From Thalassomonas actiniarum (lineage in GTDB: Bacteria > Pseudomonadota > Gammaproteobacteria > Enterobacterales > Alteromonadaceae), in contig NZ_CP059735.1 in the NCBI RefSeq assembly GCF_000948975.2, forward strand, positions 4,092,001-4,156,000: 64,000 nt of DNA, written 5' to 3'. The notes beneath the pieces were generated by a model. It was given only the letters and a program-made list of their open reading frames with translations, ran no database searches and had not been told where the DNA came from. The first letter of the stretch is position 1, and the number at the start of each line of letters is the position of its first letter. Shown here one piece after another: positions 8,929 to 16,812 of this stretch. A program made the position numbers and the translations under genes.

Positions 8929-10278
8929 ATGTGGTCACCGGATCTCAGCCAGGAAACTGGCCCTTTATATCAACGCCTGGTATCGGCGATGGCCAAAGCC
9001 ATCAGCTCGGGGGAACTGGCTGTAGGAGATAAACTGCCGCCGCAGCGCCAGCTTGCCTGGCATTTGGGGGTCAACCTCAGCACAGTCACTAAGGCTTTTC
9101 AGGAGGCCACCAAGCGCCATTTAATTTATGGCGAAGTTGGCAGAGGCACCTTTATTTTAGGGAAAAGCACAGAGGCCGCCCTGTTTGAACTCAAACAAAC
9201 CAAACAAAATCAACTCATCGACCTCAGCACCCATGTACCTGCGGTGAATCCATCAGATAACGGCCTTGATACAACCTTAACGGCAATGCTAAACCGTGAA
9301 GCCGGTGTCAGTGAATTGCTTAATTACCACAGCCCGCAAGCTTTACAGGAAATGAAAATTGCTGCAGCAAACTGGCTGGCAGAGTTTGACTATCACATTT
9401 CCCCGACCGCTTGTATCACCACTACCAGCGCACAAAATGCTTTGTTGATCACCTTGTTAACTTGTTGTGATAAAGGCGATACCGTGTTGGTGGATGAACT
9501 GACCTTTCCCGGTATTAAGGCGGTGGCCCGGGTATTGGGGTTAAAGCTCTACGGTATAAAAATGGATAGTCAGGGCATGCAGCCCTCCTCGCTGGATCTC
9601 GCCATCAGAACCACCAAAGCCAAAGTATTGGTATCTGATCCCACCTTACAAAACCCTACAGGAAGTAGCATGGGTGAGGCGCGTAAAAAGGCTTTTGTTG
9701 AAGTCATCATGAGCCACGATATTTTGTTTATTGAAGAATTCGTGGTCGGTGCCCTGGCTGGAACTGCACCGGTATCTGAGTCAATAAAAAGTCACTCGGT
9801 ACTCATCACCAGCTTTGCCAAAACCGTTGCCCCGGGAATACGTTTTGCCATCCTTGCAGGTGAGCATGACATCATCAAACAAATGGATAACGAATCCCAT
9901 GTGACCAGCTGGCAACTGAGTCCGTTAATGGCCGAGATTGCCAAACAGTGGATTAATGACGGCACAGCACGTAAGCGGCTTCACTGGCAGCAACAGGAAA
10001 TTAAGCAAAGGTATCAGCTTTTTAACCAGGTTTTTGCCAAAAGCTTGTGCCTTATCGAGCAAAACTGCAGCTCCCATATCTGGCTGCCGGTACCGATTGA
10101 TGCCGATGTTTTTGCGCAAAGCTGCCAACAGCAAGGTGTTGCCGTAGTACCCGCCTCACTCTTTGCGGTAGGCCATCAATTCCCGCAATGTATCCGTGTC
10201 AGCCTGACCGCAGCCAAAAACCGGCAGCAGTTAAAAGCAGGATTGGAGTTGATTAGGACATTAATCAACTCTTATTAA
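8929..10278 (+). CDS. MocR-type GntR regulator with aminotransferase-like domain
   Basis: About 449 aa. Residues 1-75 are a GntR winged helix ('PLYQRLVSAMAKAISSGEL', then 'KLPPQRQLAWHLGVNLSTVT'). The rest is an aminotransferase class I fold that binds PLP through K298 in SFAKTVAPGIR; 'DPTLQNPTG' is also typical. I place the start at ATG 8929, not the upstream in-frame ATG at 8863, because it gives the standard MocR N-terminus and leaves the direct repeats outside the gene. It is divergent from the threonine dehydratase gene and likely senses PLP or an amino-acid-PLP adduct to control it. Confidence 0.88.
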   Translation: MWSPDLSQETGPLYQRLVSAMAKAISSGELAVGDKLPPQRQLAWHLGVNLSTVTKAFQEATKRHLIYGEVGRGTFILGKSTEAALFELKQTKQNQLIDLSTHVPAVNPSDNGLDTTLTAMLNREAGVSELLNYHSPQALQEMKIAAANWLAEFDYHISPTACITTTSAQNALLITLLTCCDKGDTVLVDELTFPGIKAVARVLGLKLYGIKMDSQGMQPSSLDLAIRTTKAKVLVSDPTLQNPTGSSMGEARKKAFVEVIMSHDILFIEEFVVGALAGTAPVSESIKSHSVLITSFAKTVAPGIRFAILAGEHDIIKQMDNESHVTSWQLSPLMAEIAKQWINDGTARKRLHWQQQEIKQRYQLFNQVFAKSLCLIEQNCSSHIWLPVPIDADVFAQSCQQQGVAVVPASLFAVGHQFPQCIRVSLTAAKNRQQLKAGLELIRTLINSY

Positions 10279-10409
10279 TATAAAAAACAAAAACGAACAA
10301 TTAATTTGATGACTCACATTTTGGCTGTGATAGAGTGAAATGAATCCATGAGCATGGCTAAAGCAGTTAACGATTAAAAACAATAGACTAAGGTTATTCC
10401 CGAAAAATT

Positions 10410-10814
10410 ATGATTAAAGTTCTCATCCCCCTGTTAGCCATATTTTCATTTGCCAGCCTGGCAAGCGGCACCGAAGCCTTAACGGTTGACCGCTCGCTGT
10501 CGAATCAGTTGCACTTGTCTTTTCCCAACGACCGGGATATCAAACCGAAAGAAAGTGACTTTAAAATCATCAACTATGTGCTGATGAGCAACGAACGGGG
10601 AGAGCGCTGGAGCGTGATCACCCTGACCAATACCTCATCCGGCAACCGCATGCTGGAGCAGCATCACCTGATGGCTTTGTTCGCCGATGGCAAGCGCCGT
10701 AGCCCGCTGGAATACAAGTTACATTTTGAGGGGAATGAGACCCAGTCGATTACCGTCTCTTTTGGTGAAAGCAAATTTCCTATTTTGAGTTTGTATTCCA
10801 GCCAAGACTTGTGA
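10410..10814 (+). CDS. Small secreted hypothetical protein
   Basis: A 134-aa protein with a clear signal peptide (MIKVLIPLLAIFSFASLASG, cleaved near SGT). The mature part of about 113 residues is predicted beta-rich, with 'ERWSVITLTNTSSGNR' and 'HHLMALFADGKRR' suggesting a small beta-sandwich that resembles alternating strands of a periplasmic domain. I do not recognise the family. It is an isolated gene that converges on the TIR-like/TPR cassette. A purine-poor stretch precedes the ATG, so translation may be weak. Confidence 0.6.
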   Translation: MIKVLIPLLAIFSFASLASGTEALTVDRSLSNQLHLSFPNDRDIKPKESDFKIINYVLMSNERGERWSVITLTNTSSGNRMLEQHHLMALFADGKRRSPLEYKLHFEGNETQSITVSFGESKFPILSLYSSQDL

Positions 10815-10897
10815 CTTAGTCATTAAAATTATTTATATAATAATAAAATAGACTAAAGTTCACAACTTCCCCTTTACTGCTTCTATTATCCATAAAT

Positions 10898-11587
10898 TTA
10901 TACTTGCGAGAGGGGTAGAACCGGAAAAGCATCACGTCCAATTCTTGATAGCCTAAAATCCCACAGTTTGTATTTTTCGCAAAACTGGTACATAAATTCT
11001 CTTGCTTCATGGTGTGTAGGTGCACCAGAAGAGCTGCTTCCATTAATTTGCTTTAAATCGCTTCTATACTCATTGTATTTTTCTATTACTTCTAACGTAG
11101 AAATTGGATTAGAAAAATGCTCAGGAACCACCCCCCTAAGCCAATCAAAAAGGTGTTGCAACAAAGTACTATCATCATTCTTATGACAATCAAAATCTAA
11201 GCCTGCGAGATCAGAGGCATACTCTTTATATTCATTTTGAGATGAAACAAAAAAAGTGCATTTATGCTCCCTCCTCTGTGTTGACAAAGAACGAAAAAGA
11301 GCCATACCCGATTCTATAGGCATATTCATACGAGAAAAATTCATCGCTCCTTCTCCTCTCGAATAGGAGAGATCATGAACAGAATACTCACAATTATTAA
11401 TTGCATTGACCAACATATTCAACCTTGGCTGATCTGGTATGATAAAGTCTTTCGCACAAACAGGAATCAAACCTGCAGCAACAACCCCAAACTGCATTGC
11501 AGTTGCTAATGGTAGGTAAGAATCATCGTAAGGAAAGTTCAAAAAGACTTGGTATTTACTAAATTGACTAAGATCTCGTTGTTTCAT
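10898..11587 (-). CDS. TIR/NDT-like fold protein of the 'HDLS...NMPxE' family
   Basis: A 229-aa soluble protein. It contains a set of signatures I associate with a widespread uncharacterised family: VFLNFPYDDSYLPL near residue 15, a hydrophobic 'FGVVAAGLIPVCA' strand, YSVHDLS near 73, and SRMNMPIESGMAL near 90. The Rossmann-like pattern with a conserved Glu in NMPIE suggests a TIR or nucleoside-deoxyribosyltransferase-like fold, possibly a nucleotide-cleaving enzyme; this is inference. The C-terminal 80 residues are helical. Its ATG overlaps the TGA of the upstream DUF4062-TPR gene (ATGA), so both are translated together. Base composition is more AT-rich than the neighbours, in line with transfer. 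Confidence 0.65.
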   Translation of the reverse strand: MKQRDLSQFSKYQVFLNFPYDDSYLPLATAMQFGVVAAGLIPVCAKDFIIPDQPRLNMLVNAINNCEYSVHDLSYSRGEGAMNFSRMNMPIESGMALFRSLSTQRREHKCTFFVSSQNEYKEYASDLAGLDFDCHKNDDSTLLQHLFDWLRGVVPEHFSNPISTLEVIEKYNEYRSDLKQINGSSSSGAPTHHEAREFMYQFCEKYKLWDFRLSRIGRDAFPVLPLSQV

Positions 11588-14394
11588 GGACGTTCCTTGA
11601 TATTACTGCCACCATGACGACTTGATTGCGAACCCTTAGCAGAAATTTCTGAACCCTGTCCATCCTTGAGTATTTGTCTCATAAAAACCTGTTTTCTTGT
11701 GCTGTAATCACCATGCCCAGGCACTTTTAAAATAGCTCGTGCCTTTTGATACATTCCTTCGGCTTGTTTAAGATCACTTCGAGTACTATATAGGTAACCA
11801 AGGTTATTATAGATATTTACTATGGCCTCTTTTCGGCCAAGTTCCTCTTCAATGAGCAATGCTTTTAGATACATCTTTTCAGCGTACTCAGAATCACCTC
11901 GGGCGTTATGTAGGACTCCAAGATTCCCATATGCATCCGCAATGCCCTCTTTATTAACTAGTTCCTCATTTATAACCAATGCATTTTGATACATGTTTTC
12001 AGCCATATCAAAACTTCCTTTAGCCATAAATAAACTACCTAGTTTTCCGTAAGCACTTGCCATCCCATCCTTGTTTCCATGCTTCTCATTGAAAGATAAT
12101 AACTTTTGGTAAGTCTCTTCCGCACGCTCAAGATCTTCTCTAGTCTGATATAAAGTCCCGAGCTTTCCATAAGCATGCGTAACACTATCTTGGTCGTTTA
12201 ACCTCAAAGCAAAAGATAATGCTTTTTGATACATTACTTCTGCATGAGCAAGATCGCCTTTCATACTATACAAAGTCCCAAGATTCCAATAAGTATTTGC
12301 AATCCCATCTTTGTTACCAAGCGCTTCATTAATAAAAAATGACTTCTGAAACATCTCTTCAGCACGTTCAAGTTCATTTCGCGTTTGATACAAGACACCA
12401 AGATTACCATAGTCACTTGCCATGCTCTCTTGACGCCCTAGTACTTTATTGATGGCTAGAGACTTTAGATACATTTCCTCTGAGCGTTCAAGTTCACCCC
12501 GCATCTCATATAGATTGCCAATATTACCATATTGATTTGCCATCCCCTCTTTACGACCCAGAGCCTCTTCAATGGCTAAGGATTTGAGATACATATCTTC
12601 GGCACGTTCTAGCTCCCCTCTTGTTTTATACAAAATCCCAAGATTACCGTAATCACTTGCCATCCCTTCCTTTCGCCCCAACACTTCTTCTATGGCTAAA
12701 GATTTCAGGTACATCTCTTCAGCTCGCTCCGGTTCTCCTTTTGTGCTATATAGAATTCCGAGGTTACCATATTGGTTTGCCATACCTTCCCTGCGCCCCA
12801 GTACCTTTTCAATGTCTAAAGCTTTTAGATACATGTCTTCGGCCCGCGCCAGTTCTCCTTTTGTGCTATACAGGATTCCGAGGTTACCATATTGATTTGC
12901 CATACCTTCCCTGCGCCCCAGCACTTCTTCAATGGCTAAAGCTTTCAGATACATGTCTTCGGCCCGCGACAGTTCTCCTTTTGTGCTATACAGGATTCCG
13001 AGGTTACCATGCTGGTTTGCCATACCTTCCCTGCGCCCCAGAACTTCTTCAATGGCTAAAGCTTTCAGGTACATGTCTTCGGCCCGCGCCAGTTCTCCTT
13101 TTGTGCTATACAGGATTCCGAGGTTACCATATTGGTTTGCCATACCTTCCTTGCGCCCCAGCATTTCTTCAATGGCTAAAGCTTTCAGGTACATGTCTTC
13201 GGCTCGCGCTAGTTCTCCTTTTGTACTATACAGGATTCCGAGATTGCCATATTGATTGGCTATACCTTCCTTTCGTTCCACCGCTTCATTGATGGCTAAA
13301 GCTTTCAGGTACATGTCTTCGGCCCGCGCTAGTTCTCCTTTTGTATGATACAGATTACCGAGGTTGCCAAATTGATTTGCCATTTCTTCTTTGCACACTA
13401 ATGCTTCATTGATGGCTAAAGATTTCAGGTACATATCTTCGGCTCGTGCCAGCTCTCCTTTTGTGCGATACAAAAATCCGAGGTTGCCATAAGCAGCGGC
13501 TGTCTCGGCGGATTTTTCCTCCGGACCGCTAATCGTTAGCCTCTTTTCCGCCGCTGAAAAGGCGGCATCGAAGTCGCCGGTACGCAGATAAAATTCATAG
13601 GCAAGAGACAATATCCTTAGCTCCCCTGTTTCCGCCACCAACTCGGCAAATTTTTGCCTTGCATGCTCAATTTGCCCCACTTTCGCCAGACGGGCGGCAT
13701 CATCAGCAATATCTAGCTGCATCATTTCAAGCTTCCACAAAGCGGCCTGCTCGGCATTCCGGGCTAGGTCGGCTTCCGCTATTTTTTGCTTTGCCAGCTC
13801 CCTGGCCAGCTCCACTTCCGACAAAGCCGCCAGAGGCAAGACCACCAGCTCTTTTTCCGGCTCGGGTTCCGATAACTCATTTTTGGCATAGGCACGCAGG
13901 TGGCGATCGATTTCAGCGACAAATGAGTTTTCATCGTCGAAATAGTGATACAGCACTTGCCGGGTATCTTCCAATTGCTTTCTAAAGTCCATCACTTTTT
14001 TCAGCTGTGGACCAGCATCGCCCTCGGATTCGGCATCAACGCGTTTAAAAAACACAAATATTTCCGGTTTCTTACCTTTTCGCCAACGACCAAAGGCACG
14101 ATGAAACTCTTCTTCTGTATAGGAAGAATAAGGGCTGGCATCCGGTGCCGCCAGCCCCCAACGCCGGTACATTACCAGGATAAAAACATCGCATTGATCT
14201 ATGTACTCATTGATTACCGCCTGATTGCGCCGTCCTGTTGATGCCAAGGAATCTTCCCAGCCCAAAGACATAAATTCGACACCGGCACCATCGCCAAAAC
14301 CGGCATTCAGCTCATTTATGGTATTTTTAAACAATTGACGTTCATTGGCGACATCGCCCGGTGAAGCAATAAAAACAGAGATTTGTTTTTTCAT
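11584..14394 (-). CDS. DUF4062 (TIR-like) protein with fifteen TPR repeats
   Basis: A 936-aa protein. Residues 1 to about 170 are a DUF4062 domain: KKQISVFIASPGDVANER at the N-terminus, a 'YIDQCDVFILVMYRRWG' strand, and a 'S.YTEEEFHRA' segment. A charged helical linker (about 170-300) follows. Residues about 301-902 are fifteen 40-residue TPR units with the consensus 'YGNLG.LY.TKGEL.RAE.MYLKAL'. Units 3-6 are nearly identical at DNA level (120-bp period). DUF4062 is found on immune-like STAND and TPR proteins; the TPRs likely bind a trigger or partner. It overlaps by 4 bases with the TIR-like gene downstream. I infer a defence or signalling role; this has not been shown. Confidence 0.85.
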   Translation of the reverse strand: MKKQISVFIASPGDVANERQLFKNTINELNAGFGDGAGVEFMSLGWEDSLASTGRRNQAVINEYIDQCDVFILVMYRRWGLAAPDASPYSSYTEEEFHRAFGRWRKGKKPEIFVFFKRVDAESEGDAGPQLKKVMDFRKQLEDTRQVLYHYFDDENSFVAEIDRHLRAYAKNELSEPEPEKELVVLPLAALSEVELARELAKQKIAEADLARNAEQAALWKLEMMQLDIADDAARLAKVGQIEHARQKFAELVAETGELRILSLAYEFYLRTGDFDAAFSAAEKRLTISGPEEKSAETAAAYGNLGFLYRTKGELARAEDMYLKSLAINEALVCKEEMANQFGNLGNLYHTKGELARAEDMYLKALAINEAVERKEGIANQYGNLGILYSTKGELARAEDMYLKALAIEEMLGRKEGMANQYGNLGILYSTKGELARAEDMYLKALAIEEVLGRREGMANQHGNLGILYSTKGELSRAEDMYLKALAIEEVLGRREGMANQYGNLGILYSTKGELARAEDMYLKALDIEKVLGRREGMANQYGNLGILYSTKGEPERAEEMYLKSLAIEEVLGRKEGMASDYGNLGILYKTRGELERAEDMYLKSLAIEEALGRKEGMANQYGNIGNLYEMRGELERSEEMYLKSLAINKVLGRQESMASDYGNLGVLYQTRNELERAEEMFQKSFFINEALGNKDGIANTYWNLGTLYSMKGDLAHAEVMYQKALSFALRLNDQDSVTHAYGKLGTLYQTREDLERAEETYQKLLSFNEKHGNKDGMASAYGKLGSLFMAKGSFDMAENMYQNALVINEELVNKEGIADAYGNLGVLHNARGDSEYAEKMYLKALLIEEELGRKEAIVNIYNNLGYLYSTRSDLKQAEGMYQKARAILKVPGHGDYSTRKQVFMRQILKDGQGSEISAKGSQSSRHGGSNIKERP
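12700..13480. repeat. Tandem 120-bp DNA repeats coding for TPR units
   Basis: Blocks of 120 bp recur in register; the stretch from about 12,720 to 13,320 keeps most bases from unit to unit, for example CTCCTTTTGTGCTATA at 12858, 12978 and 13098. Flanking units outside this range are more diverged. This points to recent expansion by unequal recombination within the gene, and copy number may vary between strains. Confidence 0.9.
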
Positions 14395-14697
14395 ATAAAT
14401 TCCATTTAGGCCGCGTTAACCACTTTCAGTGGCAAGAGGAGACAGCAGCAAAGATAATCTACTGATAATAAATGGTAAATAAAAAACTGTGAACTATTTT
14501 ATTTAAACTCTTGTTATATACCCGCTTTAATACCCAGATAGCTAAAACTCCCCAATCACTGCCTGATTGATACTCCCTGATGACATTATTTCTTTTGCTT
14601 AGCTGGGCTTGCTTTTTTCTAATCATTGCCATTAAATACAAGGACAATATTTAGTCAGTTAACCAAGCCTTTTGCAAACAGTAATAAGGACATTACT
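14395..14697. other. Intergenic region between divergent cassettes
   Basis: About 300 AT-rich bases between the DUF4062-TPR gene (leftward) and the muramidase gene (rightward). It should hold both promoters. I see no strong palindrome, terminator or small gene with a ribosome site. Confidence 0.5.
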
Positions 14698-15255
14698 ATG
14701 CCGGAAAAAATCGACTACCAGTTTTTGAGTGAGCTTGAAGGGGGTAGCAAAACCCGAGGGTATGTACCTGCCGCCTCAGTAAGTAAAAGTGGTGTTACCA
14801 TTGCGACCGGATTTGATCTGGGTCAACGTAATGAAGACGATCTAAAGTCATTAAAACTAGAAGCTCCTCTGATAACGCAATTAAACCCCTATCTAGGCAT
14901 TCAAGGCAAAGACGCTCAAGAGTTACTGAAAAAGTCTCCTTTAACCATCAGTTCGGCTCAGGCAGAGAAAATCGATAAAGCAGTAAAAAATGAACATATC
15001 AAGCTGTTAAAGTTTAAATATGATACCAGCCCAGGCAATAAAAAGAAGTTCATCGACTTACCGGAGCAAGCACAAACCGTTATAACATCGGTATCTTTCC
15101 AATATGGTACGGGATTAAAGACCAGGACACCGAAATTTTGGCAAGCGGTTACCAGCCAGAACTGGACAGAGGCTATTAAATTGCTCAAGTCCTTTGGCGA
15201 TGTCTACCCCACCAGAAGAAAAAAAGAAGCAACTTTGCTGGAGAAAATTAAGTGA
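14698..15255 (+). CDS. Pesticin/T4-lysozyme-like muramidase, putative antibacterial effector
   Basis: A 185-aa protein that matches the pesticin C-terminal type of lysozyme fold. FLSELEGG gives the catalytic Glu near residue 12-14, and GYVPAASVSKSGVTIATGFD contains the Thr and Asp of the active site, ending in 'LGQR'. 'FQYGT' and 'FWQAV' later fit the family's second lobe. It would cleave the glycan strand of peptidoglycan. I use ATG 14698 rather than the upstream 14626 because AAGGA lies just before it and the domain begins at once. No signal peptide is seen, so export would need a T6SS or another route. The gene overlaps the next one (a lipoprotein) by 4 bases, as in toxin-immunity pairs. 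Confidence 0.75.
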   Translation: MPEKIDYQFLSELEGGSKTRGYVPAASVSKSGVTIATGFDLGQRNEDDLKSLKLEAPLITQLNPYLGIQGKDAQELLKKSPLTISSAQAEKIDKAVKNEHIKLLKFKYDTSPGNKKKFIDLPEQAQTVITSVSFQYGTGLKTRTPKFWQAVTSQNWTEAIKLLKSFGDVYPTRRKKEATLLEKIK

Positions 15256-15917
15256 GCATACGCACAATTATTTTACTACCTGCTTTAACGCTGCTTTTTT
15301 CATGTGCGACTAACGAAGAAGCCCTTCCCTACATTGAAAATAAACAACTAGTAGAAGCTTATAAGCACCTTGCCTCGAGTTTAAGCCAGACACGTAAGCC
15401 GCTTTTATATCAAGGCGGCCACCAGGCAACAAATTGCCGAGATTATATCAAGCTGGCAACAAAACATAACCTGGATGAAACTCTTTATAACCAAACAGTT
15501 AAGTCTGAATATCTTGTTTGTGACGCACTAGATATTTTATCCCGATCCGGTGGCGTTTCCCCCGTGCCTACGGATGTATCTACCGTGGGCGAGCAATTAC
15601 TTACTCAATTAGACTTAAGATCATTTCCCTCGTCTCTTTACCGGGCAAGCAGCGAGCATAGTCATACCTTAAAATCCCTGTATCCGGGGAAAACCTCAGC
15701 AAGTGGAACGATTGCCAGCTTTAACAGTAAAGACTGGAGTTTTACCCTGGAAGTCGTTGCCATCACCAGGGTCAATAATAATGAATTCCCTGACTGGATA
15801 GTCTGGGTTTTAGATGAAGCTAAAACAGGTAATTATCGGGGTTATAGCACTTTAATTATCTATGATCCAAACACTCAGCAAAGCATGAAAGGGAGTCTCT
15901 ATCCAAAAATATTGTAA
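15252..15917 (+). CDS. Lipoprotein, putative immunity protein to the muramidase
   Basis: A 221-aa protein starting at GTG 15252, overlapping the muramidase stop (GTGA). The first 18 residues are a lipoprotein signal (MSIRTIILLPALTLLFSC, Cys 18). The mature domain has two or three Cys (NCRDYIK, YLVCDALD) that may form a disulfide and a beta-rich C-terminal part ('DWSFTLEVVAITRV', 'YSTLIIYDP'). I do not recognise the family. Being in the periplasm where peptidoglycan lies, and translationally coupled to a muramidase, it fits an immunity protein; the immunity role is inferred from context. A role as chaperone or unrelated lipoprotein remains possible. Confidence 0.6.
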   Translation: MSIRTIILLPALTLLFSCATNEEALPYIENKQLVEAYKHLASSLSQTRKPLLYQGGHQATNCRDYIKLATKHNLDETLYNQTVKSEYLVCDALDILSRSGGVSPVPTDVSTVGEQLLTQLDLRSFPSSLYRASSEHSHTLKSLYPGKTSASGTIASFNSKDWSFTLEVVAITRVNNNEFPDWIVWVLDEAKTGNYRGYSTLIIYDPNTQQSMKGSLYPKIL

Positions 15918-16092
15918 AAGAGAAACCTCCTTCAAATACGCTTGCCAGCAAGGCTTATTCCAAATAATTGTTTTCTGTCTTGCGCAAGATTAAAAAACCA
16001 AAAAGAAATGAATGCCAGCCCAGTTAAGCACTTGCATAAAATCCCCGACATGGTATTTTCCTCCCACAATAATTTTTAGGAAGAATTTTCTC

Positions 16093-16668
16093 ATGCCAAA
16101 GGCGAGTGAAGTTAAAAAGAATACCGCTATCGAATACAACAACAGTGTTTATATTATCCGCGATATCGAGCGCTCTGTACCCCAGGGACGCGCCGGTGGC
16201 AGCTTATACCGCATGCGTATGTACGATGTGGTGACCGGTGCAAAAGTAGACCATACCTTTAAAGACAGCGAAATGCTGACTTTGGCCGATTTAATCCGTC
16301 GCCAGGCCATGTTTTCTTACCTCGACGGTGATGAGCTGGTATTTATGGACAATGAAGACTACACCCCTTATAACCTCAATAAAGAAAGCATCGCCGATGA
16401 AGTGATGTTTATTGATGAGAACACCCAGGGTATCCAGGTGATTTTAGTAGACGGCTCACCGGCAGGCCTTGATTTACCGTCAAGCGTTGATCTGGAAGTG
16501 GTTGAAACTGACCCGTCTATTAAAGGCGCTTCGGCGACTTCCCGTACTAAACCGGCCACTTTATCTACCGGTTTGATCATCCAGGTACCTGAATACATTT
16601 CTACCGGCGACAAGGTAAAAGTTAACACCGCCGAGCAAAAATACATGAGCCGCGCCGACGCTAAATAA
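16093..16668 (+). CDS. efpL: Elongation factor P-like protein EfpL (YeiP)
   Basis: A 191-aa three-domain EF-P paralogue that relieves ribosome stalling at difficult sequences. It matches E. coli YeiP/EfpL over the full length: '[15 protein letters not shown]', '[19 protein letters not shown]', and the C-terminal '[18 protein letters not shown]' followed by '[13 protein letters not shown]'. The tip loop reads [12 protein letters not shown], with Arg rather than the modified Lys of true EF-P, as in EfpL. I use ATG 16093 with AGGAAG 9 bases upstream; an in-frame ATG at 16012 gives a non-homologous extension. It is a single-gene unit closed by a strong terminator. Confidence 0.96.
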   Translation: MPKASEVKKNTAIEYNNSVYIIRDIERSVPQGRAGGSLYRMRMYDVVTGAKVDHTFKDSEMLTLADLIRRQAMFSYLDGDELVFMDNEDYTPYNLNKESIADEVMFIDENTQGIQVILVDGSPAGLDLPSSVDLEVVETDPSIKGASATSRTKPATLSTGLIIQVPEYISTGDKVKVNTAEQKYMSRADAK

Positions 16669-16693
16669 TTCAGCATCAAGCTAACCAAACTAA

Positions 16694-16730
16694 AAAGCTG
16701 ACGACCATTTTCGACCGTCAGCTTTTATTG
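16694..16730 (+). terminator. Rho-independent terminator of efpL
   Basis: AAAGCTGACG (16694-16703) pairs with CGTCAGCTTT (16716-16725) and is followed by TATTG after the T-run. The A-tract before the stem makes it potentially bidirectional towards the convergent protease gene. Confidence 0.85.
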
Positions 16731-16812
16731 CTATTTGTTCACACGCATACTGCTAAGTCATCATTACTAATCACGCTTTCCTTCAAAAAACGCCAACAAG
16801 TAAAACCGCACC

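Noticed and set aside
12621-13292. Long open frames on the plus strand through the TPR region
   Set aside because: They are antisense shadows of the 120-bp TPR repeats: same period, no ribosome site, low-complexity products.
12700-13480. Regular repeats that could suggest a CRISPR array
   Set aside because: Units are 120 bp, contiguous, in frame and code for TPRs; there are no short repeats with unique spacers.
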